Of a DNA stretch of 64,000 nucleotides, positions 36,823 through 46,395 are shown piece by piece. Both the position numbers and the translations under genes were made by a program. How positions within the stretch are numbered: position 1 is the stretch's first letter; each line of letters opens with the position of its first letter. Source of the stretch: Clostridium pascui (lineage in GTDB: Bacteria; Bacillota; Clostridia; Clostridiales; Clostridiaceae); contig NZ_JAFBDB010000002.1 of assembly GCF_016908015.1 (NCBI RefSeq), positions 558,001 through 622,000 of the forward strand. The letters are read 5' to 3'. The notes beneath the pieces are model-generated. The model was not told where the DNA came from and searched no databases. It was given only the letters and a program-made list of their open reading frames with translations.

Positions 36823-36943
36823 ATTTGAGGTATTTTTATGAAAATTAGTGATGGTTTAGCAGAATATTGATTTATTATTATGTTGTCCTAAACTATTACT
36901 TAGGAATTTCTAAATTTTTTAATTTTATGAGGAGGAAGGTACT

Positions 36944-37684
36944 ATGTCAGGACATTCTAAGTGGCATAATATACAAGCTAAGAAAGGTAAAACAGATGCA
37001 AAAAGAGGTAAAATATTTACGAAGATAGGAAAGGAACTTGCGATAGCTTCTAAAAATGGCGGTTCTAATCCTGACACTAACTCTAAATTAAGAGATGTTA
37101 TAGCAAAAGCTAAGTCAAATAATATGCCTCAAGACACTATTATGAGAGCAATTAAAAAAGGTGCAGGGGAAATGGAAGGTGTAAACTATGAAGAAATAGT
37201 TTACGAAGGATATGGCCCTTCAGGAGTTGCTGTAATAGTAAAGGCTTTAACTGATAATAAAAATAGAACTGCAGGTAATGTAAGACCAGCATTTTCAAAA
37301 TATGGTGGAAATCTTGGAGCAACTGGCTGCGTAGGCTGGATGTTCCAAAGCAAGGGACAGATAGTTATAGAAAAGAAAGAAGATATGGACGAAGATGAAA
37401 TGATGATGATAGCACTAGAAGCTGGTGCTGAAGATATGCAAGTTTCAGATGAAGTATTTGAAGTTATTACAACTCCAGAAGATTTCTCATCTGTAAGAGA
37501 AGAGCTTGAAAAAGCAGGTTTTGAATTCTTATCAGCAGATATAACTATGATTCCTGACACAACAGTTAGTCTTTCTATGGAAGACTCAGAATTATTCCAA
37601 AAGCTTGTAGATAAACTTGAAGATGACGATGATGTTCAAGATGTTTATCACAATGCTGAATTCCCAGATGAGTTTGAAGGATAG
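36944..37684 (+). CDS. YebC/TACO1-family protein
   Basis: The 246-residue protein opens with the hallmark [20 protein letters not shown] and has [20 protein letters not shown] near 88-107. YebC proteins were described as DNA-binding regulators, and more recent work ties them to translation of proline-rich stretches. Length is typical. AGGAGGAAGG precedes the ATG, and a terminator follows. Confidence 0.95.
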   Translation: MSGHSKWHNIQAKKGKTDAKRGKIFTKIGKELAIASKNGGSNPDTNSKLRDVIAKAKSNNMPQDTIMRAIKKGAGEMEGVNYEEIVYEGYGPSGVAVIVKALTDNKNRTAGNVRPAFSKYGGNLGATGCVGWMFQSKGQIVIEKKEDMDEDEMMMIALEAGAEDMQVSDEVFEVITTPEDFSSVREELEKAGFEFLSADITMIPDTTVSLSMEDSELFQKLVDKLEDDDDVQDVYHNAEFPDEFEG

Positions 37685-37766
37685 CAGTAATATCAAGGAT
37701 TTTCAGAGTTGAATGATTTTAAAGTATGATGATATACGTCTTTTTAATCGTTTTGTGATGAAATAC

Positions 37767-37816
37767 AACACTTCTAAATGTATGTATAAAAATTACTACA
37801 TTTAGAAGTGTTTTTA
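37767..37816 (+). terminator. Terminator after yebC
   Basis: A 16-bp stem (AACACTTCTAAATGTA at 37767-37782 with TACATTTAGAAGTGTT at 37797-37812) and a T run. Confidence 0.88.
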
Positions 37817-38001
37817 TTTATGGTAACTGAATAGTTATGCAAGTTATTTTAATAACCTTTATAGACTAGGATATAATTTATTGTGCAGTGACATTATTAA
37901 GTTCAATTGTAATTGCATGTACAGTTGCAATTGTTGATGCTATAAAAAAGAACACTTAATAAAATATTGTATATAAATATTAAAAAGTAAGAAGTGATAG
38001 T
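37817..38001 (+). other. Intergenic stretch with a possible 23-residue hydrophobic peptide
   Basis: A GTG-started frame at 37888-37959 reads VTLLSSIVIACTVAIVDAIKKNT, a single hydrophobic segment with a basic tail. TATAAT lies at 37872-37877, but no ribosome-binding site was seen. I see nothing else in this gap. Confidence 0.2.
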
Positions 38002-38051
38002 AAAAAATCACTCTTTGAGTTATATGAAAACAGCAAAAGGAGTGATTTTTT
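38002..38051. terminator. Bidirectional terminator
   Basis: AAAAAATCACTC at 38002-38013 pairs with GAGTGATTTTTT at 38040-38051, extended inward by TTTG/CAAA. It ends the minus-strand channel gene. Confidence 0.75.
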
Positions 38052-38060
38052 ATTTATAAA

Positions 38061-38858
38061 TTATTTTAATGACTTTAATAATTTGTAAATATTGTCTATA
38101 TCTTCATTGCTAAGATTATCAAAATCATCAAGACTTCTTTTTATACTTTCTATCGTATTTACTTTAAGGGATTTACTGCTGACTTTTTTATTTATGAAAA
38201 ATGTTGAAATTGTACCAGTGAGCATACCGATAACCCCTATCCCAATTAACATAATTATTGAAGCAAGAACTTTTCCACCACCTGTTTTAGGTGACATATC
38301 TCCATATCCCACGGTTGTTACAGTAACGAAACTCCACCAAAGTCCATCTAAAAATGACTTGTTTTCTATTATTGAAAAACCTAAAGCTCCAATTATTACA
38401 GTGAAAATAGAAATCCAAAGTACATAATTAAAGTTATTAGTTTGTAAGAACTTATCCATATTCTTTTTAAACTTCCGAATCAAAACAAGTGCTCGAAACA
38501 AGCTTGTCAATTTTGTAAGCTTTGAAAGTTTGATAAATTTTATTATTCTAAGGATTCTTGCAGTTTGAAACAAGTAATTAAAAGGAATTATTGAAATAAG
38601 ATCTATTATATTGTTTTTAAAAAAATGAAGTTTATTTTGAGATAAAATAAGTCTTATAAAGTAATCTAATGCAAATACTACTAATATAACAGTATCAATT
38701 ATATTAAAAACATAAACTTCATAAGATTTTTGTTGAGTAAAATAGTTTAATACAACTATAACAATTGCAATTATAGTTAGAATTGTCATAATTACTTCGT
38801 AAAGCAAGATAATATTTTTATTTTTAAGTTTATTCATTATTTTCATAGAGGAATCCAT
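38061..38858 (-). CDS. Voltage-gated-type potassium channel
   Basis: This 265-residue membrane protein has six hydrophobic segments, an S4-like basic stretch (RILRIIKFIKLSKLTKL, 101-117), a pore helix WWSFVTV and the selectivity filter TTVGYGD (181-187). The final membrane helix is followed by a short charged tail. It should form a tetrameric K+ channel. Unlike Kch it has no large RCK/TrkA domain. The gene is alone, with GGATGAG upstream of the ATG. Confidence 0.92.
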   Translation of the reverse strand: MDSSMKIMNKLKNKNIILLYEVIMTILTIIAIVIVVLNYFTQQKSYEVYVFNIIDTVILVVFALDYFIRLILSQNKLHFFKNNIIDLISIIPFNYLFQTARILRIIKFIKLSKLTKLTSLFRALVLIRKFKKNMDKFLQTNNFNYVLWISIFTVIIGALGFSIIENKSFLDGLWWSFVTVTTVGYGDMSPKTGGGKVLASIIMLIGIGVIGMLTGTISTFFINKKVSSKSLKVNTIESIKRSLDDFDNLSNEDIDNIYKLLKSLK

Positions 38859-39052
38859 ATTTTCTCATCCTTTTTAGTATGAAATAAGCTAGAATTCTAA
38901 AATTAATTATTTTTATAATCATATCATATAAAAACAGAGCTATTTTGTAAATTCATTTTAGTTTAATTTAGGTAATTTTTAAATACAAAAATTTGTTGAG
39001 TAATGAATAAAAGGTTAGCGAAAGGTCCATAATAATCCCTAGGAGGGATAAT

Positions 39053-39667
39053 ATGGAAAAGAAGTATTCAAAAGGTATGTATGTAATTTTAGCAATTATG
39101 CTGGGTATAGCAATTTTTAGTATAAGCTATTATATAACTTCGGAAAGATTTAAGACTAATAAAGACAATTATGGCAATGGAACTGAGGTAAAAAATAATA
39201 CTTATGAAGAAGATAAGATGGCTTTAAGTAGTGGAGAAAATTATGTGCTTGATTCTAAATGTGAAATTTTATTTTATACTAAGTATAAGAAAAGTGGAGA
39301 TTTAATTCTTGTTAAAAAAGAAGCTGCAAGTGCTTTAGGACTAAAAGATAAGAAGCAAGTTGAAGAAAAATATAAACCGGAAGGATACAAAATTCAAGAG
39401 GGTTCTAAAACTCAAATTAAGCTTCAAAATGAAGTAGAGAAATATGTTCCTAATAAATATGTGTTAGGTATATATGGAGAATATCTTGCTATTTTTAAAA
39501 CAGATAAAAATGGTGACATGCATATTGAAAACGAAAAGGAAGATATTACAGAAAAAAAAATAGAGAACTTGAAAGAACAGGATATATATTTGCTTACTAC
39601 AGGAAGTAAATATTTTCAATGTGACACTAGAGACGAAGTACTAGCACGCCTTGAGGATTATGAATAA
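39053..39667 (+). CDS. BofC-like membrane-anchored protein
   Basis: The 204-residue protein has one N-terminal membrane helix (10-27) and an extracytoplasmic domain, with ETC-type segments EILFYTKYKKSGDLIL and YGEYLAIFKTD. The position just before ruvA-ruvB-queA-tgt-yajC matches the Bacillus bofC neighbourhood, where BofC restrains SpoIVB signalling to pro-sigma-K processing. Sequence similarity is modest by eye and the call leans on gene order. GGAGGGA precedes the ATG. Its 3' end forms the left arm of a terminator. Confidence 0.6.
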   Translation: MEKKYSKGMYVILAIMLGIAIFSISYYITSERFKTNKDNYGNGTEVKNNTYEEDKMALSSGENYVLDSKCEILFYTKYKKSGDLILVKKEAASALGLKDKKQVEEKYKPEGYKIQEGSKTQIKLQNEVEKYVPNKYVLGIYGEYLAIFKTDKNGDMHIENEKEDITEKKIENLKEQDIYLLTTGSKYFQCDTRDEVLARLEDYE

Positions 39668-39683
39668 TCCTTAAGGTTTTTTT
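39649..39683 (+). terminator. Terminator overlapping the end of the bofC-like gene
   Basis: CCTTGAGGATTA (39649-39660) pairs with TAATCCTTAAGG (39665-39676), followed by seven T. The left arm lies within the coding sequence. Confidence 0.9.
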
Positions 39684-39752
39684 GTTGAATTAAACTTCTT
39701 TAAATGATAAAGTATTAAGAGGAAAACTTTGATAAATGAAAGGACGAATACT

Positions 39753-40343
39753 GTGTACGAGTATATAAAAGGTATTTATAAGGGATTTAATAAAGAATAT
39801 ATAGTAGTAGAAAATAGCGGAATAGGATATAAGGTACATACATCTGGAAATACCATTGCAGATATGCCTAAAATAAATGAGGAAGTAGAAGTTTATATTC
39901 AACAAATTGTAAGAGAAGATTTTATAGGATTATATGGATTTTCATCTCAAGATGAAAGAGATATGTTTAATTTACTTTTGAGCATAAATGGAGTGGGCGC
40001 AAAGGCTTCATTATCTATATTATCTATAAGCAATATAAATAATTTAAAATATGCAATATTTACTGGAGATGAAAAGGTTCTTATAAAGGCTCCAGGCGTT
40101 GGTAAAAAAACTGCTCAAAGAATTATATTAGAATTAAAGGATAAGATAAAGTTGGATGAATTCATAGAAAATGAAGATGAAGAAAATATTCAAGGAATAT
40201 CTAATAGCTTAGATGAAGCATTGGAAGCTTTAGTTTCATTAGGATATTCCGATAAGGAAGCAGCTAAGGCATTAAAAATGGTAGATGAGAAAGATTCCAT
40301 AGAAAATATAATAAAGCAGTGTTTAAAGTTTTTAATGAATTAA
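39753..40343 (+). CDS. ruvA: Holliday junction DNA helicase subunit RuvA
   Basis: The 196-residue protein binds four-way junctions and loads RuvB. It has an OB-fold N-terminus (MYEYIKGIYKGFNKEYIVVE), helix-hairpin-helix motifs (LLSINGVGAKASLSIL and IKAPGVGKKTAQRIILELK) and a C-terminal UBA-like RuvB-binding domain. The start is GTG 39753 with AGGA eight bases upstream, which gives the standard MYEYI beginning. The longer frame adds eight unsupported residues. Confidence 0.96.
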   Translation: MYEYIKGIYKGFNKEYIVVENSGIGYKVHTSGNTIADMPKINEEVEVYIQQIVREDFIGLYGFSSQDERDMFNLLLSINGVGAKASLSILSISNINNLKYAIFTGDEKVLIKAPGVGKKTAQRIILELKDKIKLDEFIENEDEENIQGISNSLDEALEALVSLGYSDKEAAKALKMVDEKDSIENIIKQCLKFLMN

Positions 40344-40358
40344 AGGGGGTAATGGTTT

Positions 40359-41396
40359 ATGGAAAACAGATTTGTTACCGCTGAAACTCTCAATGAAGAT
40401 AATGATATAGAATATAGTTTAAGACCTCAAAGGCTTAAAGAATATATAGGGCAACGTAAGGTGAAAGAGAAGCTAGATATTTTTATAAAAGCTGCAAGGA
40501 TGAGAGAAGAGGCATTGGACCATGTATTATTATATGGGCCTCCTGGACTTGGTAAGACAACACTTGCTAATATAATAGCTAAAGAAATGACTGGAAATTT
40601 AAAGGTAACTTCAGGCCCAGCAATTGAAAGAGCAGGAGATTTAGCAGCAATTCTTACAAGCCTAAATGATTATGATGTGCTTTTTATAGATGAAATTCAT
40701 AGGCTAAATAGGTCTGTAGAGGAGATACTTTATCCTGCTATGGAAGATTATGCTTTAGATATAGTAATAGGGAAGGGAGCAGCAGCTAAATCAATAAGAT
40801 TGGACCTTCCTAAGTTCACATTAATAGGTGCTACAACTAGAATAGGACTTCTAACAGCTCCTTTAAGAGATAGGTTTGGAGTGTTATGTCCTATGGAATT
40901 TTATGAAGAAGAAGAATTGAAAGAAATAATAGTGAGATCTTCTAGTATATTAAATGCTGAAATAGAAGAGGATGCTGCTTATGAATTAGCTCGCTCATCT
41001 AGAGGAACTCCCAGAATTGCAAATAGAATACTAAAAAGAGTAAGAGATTACTCAGAAGTAAAGGGAAATGGAGTTATAAATACTCAAATAGCAAGAGATG
41101 CTTTAGATTTATTAGAAATAGATAGAGAAGGGTTTGATAGTGTAGATAAAAGAATACTTTTATCTATAATTGATAATTTTGGCGGAGGACCTGTAGGTAT
41201 AGAAACACTAGCCTATTTTATAGGAGAGGAATTGGGTACCATAGAAGATGTATATGAGCCATATTTATTGCAAAAGGGATTTATATTAAGAACCCCAAGA
41301 GGAAGAGTTGCAACTGATAAGGCATATACACATTTAAAAAGAAGAAGAGGGAAAAGTAGGAAGATAGAACAGGTTGGCATTGATTTAAATGATTGA
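40359..41396 (+). CDS. ruvB: Holliday junction branch-migration ATPase RuvB
   Basis: The 345-residue AAA+ motor has a Walker A ([14 protein letters not shown]), a Walker B ([11 protein letters not shown]), sensor GATTR and a C-terminal winged helix ending [13 protein letters not shown]. It pumps DNA through the RuvA-bound junction. AAAGGGGG precedes the ATG, 15 bases after ruvA. It is part of the ruvA-ruvB-queA run. Confidence 0.97.
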   Translation: MENRFVTAETLNEDNDIEYSLRPQRLKEYIGQRKVKEKLDIFIKAARMREEALDHVLLYGPPGLGKTTLANIIAKEMTGNLKVTSGPAIERAGDLAAILTSLNDYDVLFIDEIHRLNRSVEEILYPAMEDYALDIVIGKGAAAKSIRLDLPKFTLIGATTRIGLLTAPLRDRFGVLCPMEFYEEEELKEIIVRSSSILNAEIEEDAAYELARSSRGTPRIANRILKRVRDYSEVKGNGVINTQIARDALDLLEIDREGFDSVDKRILLSIIDNFGGGPVGIETLAYFIGEELGTIEDVYEPYLLQKGFILRTPRGRVATDKAYTHLKRRRGKSRKIEQVGIDLND

Positions 41397-41420
41397 TAAT
41401 TTTACTAAAGGAGAGATAAC

Positions 41421-42446
41421 ATGCAAGTAAAGGATTTTGATTATTACTTACCAGAGGAGCTTATTGCACAACATCCTACAGCAAAAAGAGATGAAGCAAG
41501 GCTTATGATTTTAGATAAAGCTACAGGAGAATTAGAACATAAAGTTTTTAAGGATATAATAAATTACTTAAACCCAGGAGATTGTTTGGTTTTAAATGAT
41601 ACAAGAGTTTTACCTGCAAGACTTATAGGGGAAAAGGAAGAGACTCATGGAAAGATTGAGTTTTTGCTTTTAAAAAGGACTGATAAGGATACTTGGGAAA
41701 CTTTAGTTAAACCAGGTAAAAGAGCAAAAATAGGAAGTAAATTTGCTTTTGGTAATGGAGAACTTAAAGCCGAAGTAATAGGGCTTGGAGAAGAAGGAAG
41801 CAGAATTGTAAAGTTTGAATATGAAGGTATTTTTGAAGAAGTTTTAGATAGGCTAGGACAAATGCCACTTCCTCCATACATAACAGAAGCATTAGAAGAT
41901 AAGGAAATGTATCAAACAGTTTATTCAAAGGAGCAAGGCTCGGCGGCAGCACCTACAGCAGGACTTCATTTTACAGAAGAACTTTTAGAGGATATAAAAA
42001 ATAAAGGGATAAAACTTGCATTTTTAACTCTTCACGTAGGACTTGGAACTTTTAGACCTGTAAAGGTAGATGAAATCGAAAATCATACTATGCATTCAGA
42101 ATACTATAGTATGTCTAAAGAAACTGCAGAGATAATAAATTCTACAAAAGAAGCAGGTGGAAGAGTTATAGCAGTAGGAACAACTTCTAATAGAACATTA
42201 GAAACTATAGCTGATGAAAATGGTAGAGTTAAAGAACAATCAGGATGGACAGATATATTTATTTACCCAGGATATAAGTTTAAAGTGGTAGATGCATTAA
42301 TAACTAATTTTCACTTACCACAGTCTACTCTTTTAATGCTCATAAGTGCTTTAGCAGGAAGAGATAAGATTATGAATGCATATGAAACAGCAGTAAAGGA
42401 AGAATATAGATTTTTCAGCTTTGGAGATGCAATGTTTATCAAATGA
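41421..42446 (+). CDS. queA: S-adenosylmethionine:tRNA ribosyltransferase-isomerase
   Basis: The 341-residue enzyme forms epoxyqueuosine on tRNA from preQ1 and AdoMet. Typical segments are [15 protein letters not shown] at the start, [20 protein letters not shown] and [10 protein letters not shown], then [16 protein letters not shown] near the end. It lies between ruvB and tgt, as in many Firmicutes, so the two queuosine steps are encoded side by side. Confidence 0.97.
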   Translation: MQVKDFDYYLPEELIAQHPTAKRDEARLMILDKATGELEHKVFKDIINYLNPGDCLVLNDTRVLPARLIGEKEETHGKIEFLLLKRTDKDTWETLVKPGKRAKIGSKFAFGNGELKAEVIGLGEEGSRIVKFEYEGIFEEVLDRLGQMPLPPYITEALEDKEMYQTVYSKEQGSAAAPTAGLHFTEELLEDIKNKGIKLAFLTLHVGLGTFRPVKVDEIENHTMHSEYYSMSKETAEIINSTKEAGGRVIAVGTTSNRTLETIADENGRVKEQSGWTDIFIYPGYKFKVVDALITNFHLPQSTLLMLISALAGRDKIMNAYETAVKEEYRFFSFGDAMFIK

Positions 42447-42526
42447 TTCTTATAAAATAGTTAGTAGAAAGATTAGAAATTTTATATTTGTTGTTTTAAA
42501 ATTGATAACTAAGAAGGAGTGTACAT

Positions 42527-43657
42527 ATGTATAAACTTTTAAAAAAAGACGGTAATGCAAGAAGAGGAGAGTTTACGACACCTCATGGAGTGGTTCAAAC
42601 TCCAGTATTTATGAATGTTGGAACCTTAGGGGTTATAAAGGGAGCAGTTTCTTCTATGGACTTGAAGGAAATAGGATGTCAAGTAGAACTTTCAAATACC
42701 TATCATTTACATTTAAGACCAGGAGATAATGTTATAAAAAAATTAGGTGGTTTACATAAATTTATGAATTGGGATAGACCAATTCTTACAGATTCAGGTG
42801 GATTTCAAGTGTTTTCTCTTGCAGGTATAAGAAAAATACAAGAAGAAGGAGTCTACTTTAACTCTCATATAGATGGAAGAAGAATCTTTATGGGTCCTGA
42901 GGAAAGTATGCAAATACAAAGTAATATTGCATCAACTATTGCTATGGCTTTTGACGAGTGCATACCAAACCCTTCTACAAGAGAATATGTAGAAAATTCT
43001 GTAGCAAGAACAACAAGATGGTTAGAGAGATGCGTAAAGGAAATGGATAGATTAAATACACTTCCTGATACAATAAATAAAAAACAAATGCTCTTTGGTA
43101 TAAATCAAGGAGGAACTTATGAGGATATTAGAATAGCACATGCTAAAGAAATTGTTAAGATGGATTTAGATGGATATGCCATAGGCGGCCTTGCAGTAGG
43201 AGAAACTCATGAGGAAATGTATAGAGTTATAGATGCTGTAGCCCCTCACCTTCCAGAGGATAAACCAATATATCTTATGGGGGTTGGACTTCCAAGTAAT
43301 ATATTAGAAGCTGTTGATAGAGGGATAGATTTCTTTGACTGCGTACTTCCAGCTAGAAACGGAAGGCACGGGCATGTATTTACTAAGGAAGGTAAGATAA
43401 ATTTAATTAATGCTAAATTTGAATTAGATGATAGACCTATTGATGAGGGATGCCAGTGTCCAGCTTGCAGAGATTATTCAAGAGCTTATATAAGACACTT
43501 ATTTAAAGCTAAGGAAATGCTTGCTATGAGATTATGTGTACTTCATAATTTACATTTTTATAATAATCTTATGCAAGAAATTAGAGATGCTATTGATGCT
43601 GGTAATTTTAAAGAGTATAAAGAAAGAAAATTAGCTGAGTGGGGCGGAAGAGCGTAA
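42527..43657 (+). CDS. tgt: tRNA-guanine transglycosylase (queuine family)
   Basis: The 376-residue TIM-barrel enzyme exchanges guanine 34 for preQ1. Catalytic segments are TDSGGFQVFSLA and DCVLPARNGRHG, and zinc ligands are CQCPACRDY with a later His in LHNLHFYN. AAGGAG lies upstream of the ATG. An 80-base gap after queA may hold a weak promoter, but the genes probably act together. Confidence 0.97.
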   Translation: MYKLLKKDGNARRGEFTTPHGVVQTPVFMNVGTLGVIKGAVSSMDLKEIGCQVELSNTYHLHLRPGDNVIKKLGGLHKFMNWDRPILTDSGGFQVFSLAGIRKIQEEGVYFNSHIDGRRIFMGPEESMQIQSNIASTIAMAFDECIPNPSTREYVENSVARTTRWLERCVKEMDRLNTLPDTINKKQMLFGINQGGTYEDIRIAHAKEIVKMDLDGYAIGGLAVGETHEEMYRVIDAVAPHLPEDKPIYLMGVGLPSNILEAVDRGIDFFDCVLPARNGRHGHVFTKEGKINLINAKFELDDRPIDEGCQCPACRDYSRAYIRHLFKAKEMLAMRLCVLHNLHFYNNLMQEIRDAIDAGNFKEYKERKLAEWGGRA

Positions 43658-43725
43658 AATGGAAATAAAAATACTTTACAAATTTTTCTAAAAATTATAA
43701 ACTATAGTTAGGGGGAGGTGAGTAT

Positions 43726-44121
43726 ATGGCGGCAGCACAACAAGGAGGAAGTTTAGTAGGATTGATACTGCCTTTTGTTCTAATGTTAGCTTTCTTTTAT
43801 ATAATAGTATACATACCAGAAAATAAGAGAAAGAAAAAGTATAAGTCAATGCTGGATACTTTAAAAGTAAATGATGAGATTATAACTAAAGGTGGTATTT
43901 TAGGGAAAGTTATAACTATACAAGATACATTTATAGTATTAGAAACAGGTCCTAGCAAAGCTAGAATTAAGCTTGACAAGAATGGAATATTATCAGTTTT
44001 GAATACCTCAACTGTTTCTGAAAAAGAAGCTAAAAGGGAAGATAAGAAAATAGAAGCTAGTAAAGAAGAAGCAGCAAATGATTCAATAAATGAAAATACA
44101 GTTGAGTTTAAAGAAAATTAA
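43726..44121 (+). CDS. yajC: Preprotein translocase subunit YajC
   Basis: The 131-residue protein has one N-terminal membrane helix (12-31), PENKRKKKYKSMLDTLKVND and a small beta domain with GGILGKVITI. It associates with SecDF. The C-terminal ~30 residues are an acidic/lysine-rich tail longer than in E. coli YajC. GGGGGAGGTGAG precedes the ATG. The gene ends in a stem-loop that also carries the next gene's ribosome-binding site. Confidence 0.94.
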   Translation: MAAAQQGGSLVGLILPFVLMLAFFYIIVYIPENKRKKKYKSMLDTLKVNDEIITKGGILGKVITIQDTFIVLETGPSKARIKLDKNGILSVLNTSTVSEKEAKREDKKIEASKEEAANDSINENTVEFKEN

Positions 44122-44132
44122 AAATTAATCAT

Positions 44133-44179
44133 AAAACACCTCCATTTAACATAGATAGTATTAAGTGGGAGGTGTTTTT
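44133..44179 (+). terminator. Terminator-like hairpin containing the next gene's ribosome-binding site
   Basis: AAAACACCTCC (44133-44143) pairs with GGAGGTGTTTT (44168-44178), then T. The right arm, GGGAGGTG, sits seven bases before the ATG at 44182. The hairpin can thus stop yajC transcription or hide the start of the next gene. Confidence 0.8.
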
Positions 44180-44181
44180 AT

Positions 44182-44550
44182 ATGGGGAGAAGTACTTTTT
44201 TACCAATAGGAGATGGACTTCTTAGAAGTACAATACTTACAGTGGCTTTGATGGTTGTGTATGCTATAATCATGACATTTTCAGAATTAAGCCCGCAGGC
44301 AAATTCATTATTTTTTTTAGCGACAACTATTCTTAGCATAATGTATGGCACAATTTACTCTGTAAGAAAAATAAATAAAAAGGGATGGCTAATTGGCATT
44401 ATAGTAGCTGCATTATATATGCTTATAATCTATGTATTATCTATTGTAGCAGGTAATTCACCTATCATAGAAGTTACCAGATTGATTAGATTTTTACTTG
44501 CTTTGGGCGTTGGGGCTTTATCTGGTATGCTTGGAATAAATCTATCCTAG
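44182..44550 (+). CDS. TIGR04086-type small membrane protein
   Basis: The 122-residue protein has four predicted membrane segments and few charged residues; GVGALSGMLGINLS closes it. It lies between yajC and the SCIFF genes, where TIGR04086 membrane proteins commonly occur in clostridia. Function is unknown. Its ribosome-binding site lies in the preceding hairpin, which suggests that expression depends on how that RNA folds. Confidence 0.75.
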   Translation: MGRSTFLPIGDGLLRSTILTVALMVVYAIIMTFSELSPQANSLFFLATTILSIMYGTIYSVRKINKKGWLIGIIVAALYMLIIYVLSIVAGNSPIIEVTRLIRFLLALGVGALSGMLGINLS

Positions 44551-44577
44551 TTACTTTATTTTCTTATTATTATATGA

Positions 44578-44583
44578 TATAAT
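44578..44583 (+). promoter_or_regulatory. Probable -10 box of scfA
   Basis: TATAAT lies 36 bases before scfA, in an AT-rich gap. The -35 region (TTTATT at 44555-44560, 17-base spacing) is poor. Confidence 0.5.
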
Positions 44584-44619
44584 CAAACAGAAATATTTTT
44601 GGGAATGGAGGATTACGTA

Positions 44620-44757
44620 ATGAAACACATAAAAACTATAAACAAGACAAATATAAAAAATAGCTTGGCAAAGCCAGGTTGCAAAGAATGTGCAAATTCA
44701 TGCCAATCAGCATGTAAAACTTCTTGTACAGTTGCAAATTTAGCATGCGAAAATTAA
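44620..44757 (+). CDS. scfA: SCIFF (six cysteines in forty-five) ranthipeptide precursor
   Basis: The peptide is exactly 45 residues with six cysteines at 21, 24, 28, 32, 36 and 43 (GCKECANSCQSACKTSC, then LACEN). This is the SCIFF precursor conserved in Clostridia. The radical SAM enzyme encoded next makes thioether links from cysteines to side-chain carbons of other residues. TGGAGG lies upstream of the ATG. The 20 N-terminal residues are the likely leader or recognition part. The mature product's role is not settled. Confidence 0.96.
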   Translation: MKHIKTINKTNIKNSLAKPGCKECANSCQSACKTSCTVANLACEN

Positions 44758-44761
44758 TATA

Positions 44762-44788
44762 AAAGCAGTAACGTAAGGTTACTGCTTT
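44762..44788 (+). terminator. Intercistronic hairpin between scfA and scfB
   Basis: An 11-bp stem (AAAGCAGTAAC with GTTACTGCTTT) has a five-base loop and only a short T run. It probably lets part of the transcripts end here, giving more peptide than enzyme. Confidence 0.65.
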
Positions 44789-44812
44789 AAGTTTAGTTAG
44801 GAGGAAAATAAA

Positions 44813-46180
44813 TTGGCTGATATTCATAAGTTTATCCAAGATGGTGAGTATTATATTGTAGACGTTAATTCAGGTGCAGTACACATTGTAGACGAGCTTG
44901 TATATGATTTACTTGATGAAGATGGAATAAAAGAAAAAGAAGAACTCTTAGCAGAGTATGCAGAAAAGCACAACAAAGAAGATATAGAGGAAGCTTATGA
45001 AGAGTTAAAAGAGTTAGTAGAAGAAGGGGTTCTTTACTCAAAGGACTTGTATGAAGATATAGGACTAAAGGCTTATGAAGGAACTTCTTATATAAAAGCT
45101 TTATGTTTAAATATAGTACATGATTGCAATTTAAGATGCAAATATTGTTTTGCAGATGAAGGAGAATATAGAGGACATAAGGGTATAATGACCCCAGAAG
45201 TGGGAAGAAAAGCAATAGACTTTGTTATCAAAAATGCAGGACCTAGAAAGCATATAGAAGTTGATTTGTTTGGTGGAGAACCTTTAATGGCCTTTGATGC
45301 TATAAAAGAAATTGTTGAGTATGCAAAAACACAGGAAAAAATACATAATAAAACTATAAGATTTACTATGACTACAAATGCTACTTTACTTAATGATGAA
45401 ATAATGAATTACTTAGATGAAAATATGGGTAACATTGTTCTAAGTATTGACGGAAGAAAAGAAATAAATGATAAAGTAAGAATGAGAGCAGATAAAAGCG
45501 GAAGCTATGATGCAATACTGCCAAAAATAAAAGAAATGGTAAATAGAAGATCAAAGGACAAGCAGTACTATGTAAGAGGTACTTTTACCCATGAAAATCC
45601 AGACTTCTTTGAAGATGTTATGCATCTTGCAAAAGAAGGCTTTGATGAAATATCTATAGAACCTGTAGTACTTCCAGACGACCATGAACTTGCTCTAAAG
45701 GCTGAAGATTTACCTAAAATATTCGAGCAATACGATAAACTTTATGATGAAATGTTAAAAAGACATAGAGAAGGTAGTGCTTTTAAATTTTATCATTTTA
45801 ACATAGATCTTCAAGGGGGACCTTGTGTATATAAGAGAATTTCAGGTTGTGGAGCAGGACATGAGTATGTAGCTATTACTCCAACGGGAGATATATACCC
45901 TTGCCATCAATTTGTAGGAAATGAAGATTTTAAAATGGGAAATATTTTTGACAATACTTTAGACTCAAAAATATCAGATGACTTTAAAAAGGCCAACATT
46001 TACTACAAACCAAAATGTTTAGATTGCTGGGCAAGATTTTATTGCAGTGGCGGATGTCAAGCTAATAACTACAACTTTAATAAAGATATGAATGTTCCTT
46101 ATGAACTAGGCTGTGAAATGCAGAAAAAGAGAATAGAATGTGCAATTGCACTTAAAGCAAAAATTATGGAACAACAATAG
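44813..46180 (+). CDS. scfB: SCIFF radical SAM maturase
   Basis: The 455-residue enzyme has an N-terminal peptide-recognition region (1-90) and a radical SAM core with CNLRCKYC (Cys105, 109, 112). A SPASM domain follows: CGAGHEYVAITPTGDIYPCH, then CLDCWARFYCSGGCQANN and a last CEM. It installs thioether bonds in the neighbouring scfA product (ranthipeptide class, as shown for CteB and similar enzymes). The start is TTG 44813, eight bases after AGGAGG. The stop codon abuts palindromic element 2. Confidence 0.96.
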   Translation: MADIHKFIQDGEYYIVDVNSGAVHIVDELVYDLLDEDGIKEKEELLAEYAEKHNKEDIEEAYEELKELVEEGVLYSKDLYEDIGLKAYEGTSYIKALCLNIVHDCNLRCKYCFADEGEYRGHKGIMTPEVGRKAIDFVIKNAGPRKHIEVDLFGGEPLMAFDAIKEIVEYAKTQEKIHNKTIRFTMTTNATLLNDEIMNYLDENMGNIVLSIDGRKEINDKVRMRADKSGSYDAILPKIKEMVNRRSKDKQYYVRGTFTHENPDFFEDVMHLAKEGFDEISIEPVVLPDDHELALKAEDLPKIFEQYDKLYDEMLKRHREGSAFKFYHFNIDLQGGPCVYKRISGCGAGHEYVAITPTGDIYPCHQFVGNEDFKMGNIFDNTLDSKISDDFKKANIYYKPKCLDCWARFYCSGGCQANNYNFNKDMNVPYELGCEMQKKRIECAIALKAKIMEQQ

Positions 46181-46186
46181 AAATAT

Positions 46187-46395
46187 TGCGACGGCTTTTA
46201 ATGCTCTGGATTGCATAGAATTTTTATCTAGGAAGACGGTCATTTTGCTAAAAATAGCTAATATTTATAAAATAAAAATTCCTAAAACTCCTAAGCTCGC
46301 TGTCGCTTAGACAGTAGGAGGATCTTAACGGAATTTTCAATTTATCAATAAAGCCGTTTTAAAGCTTATTCAATGCTTTCTACGATGAGACTTTT
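46187..46395 (+). repeat. Element 2, arm B'
   Basis: Left and right flanks pair imperfectly (e.g. AAAACTCCTAAG with the complement around GTAGGAGGATCTT). The tip is AAGCTCGCTGTCGCTTAGAC AG at 46293-46314, with a CTGTC/GACAG mini-hairpin. The whole arm is homologous to the reverse complement of arm B in element 1. Confidence 0.8.
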
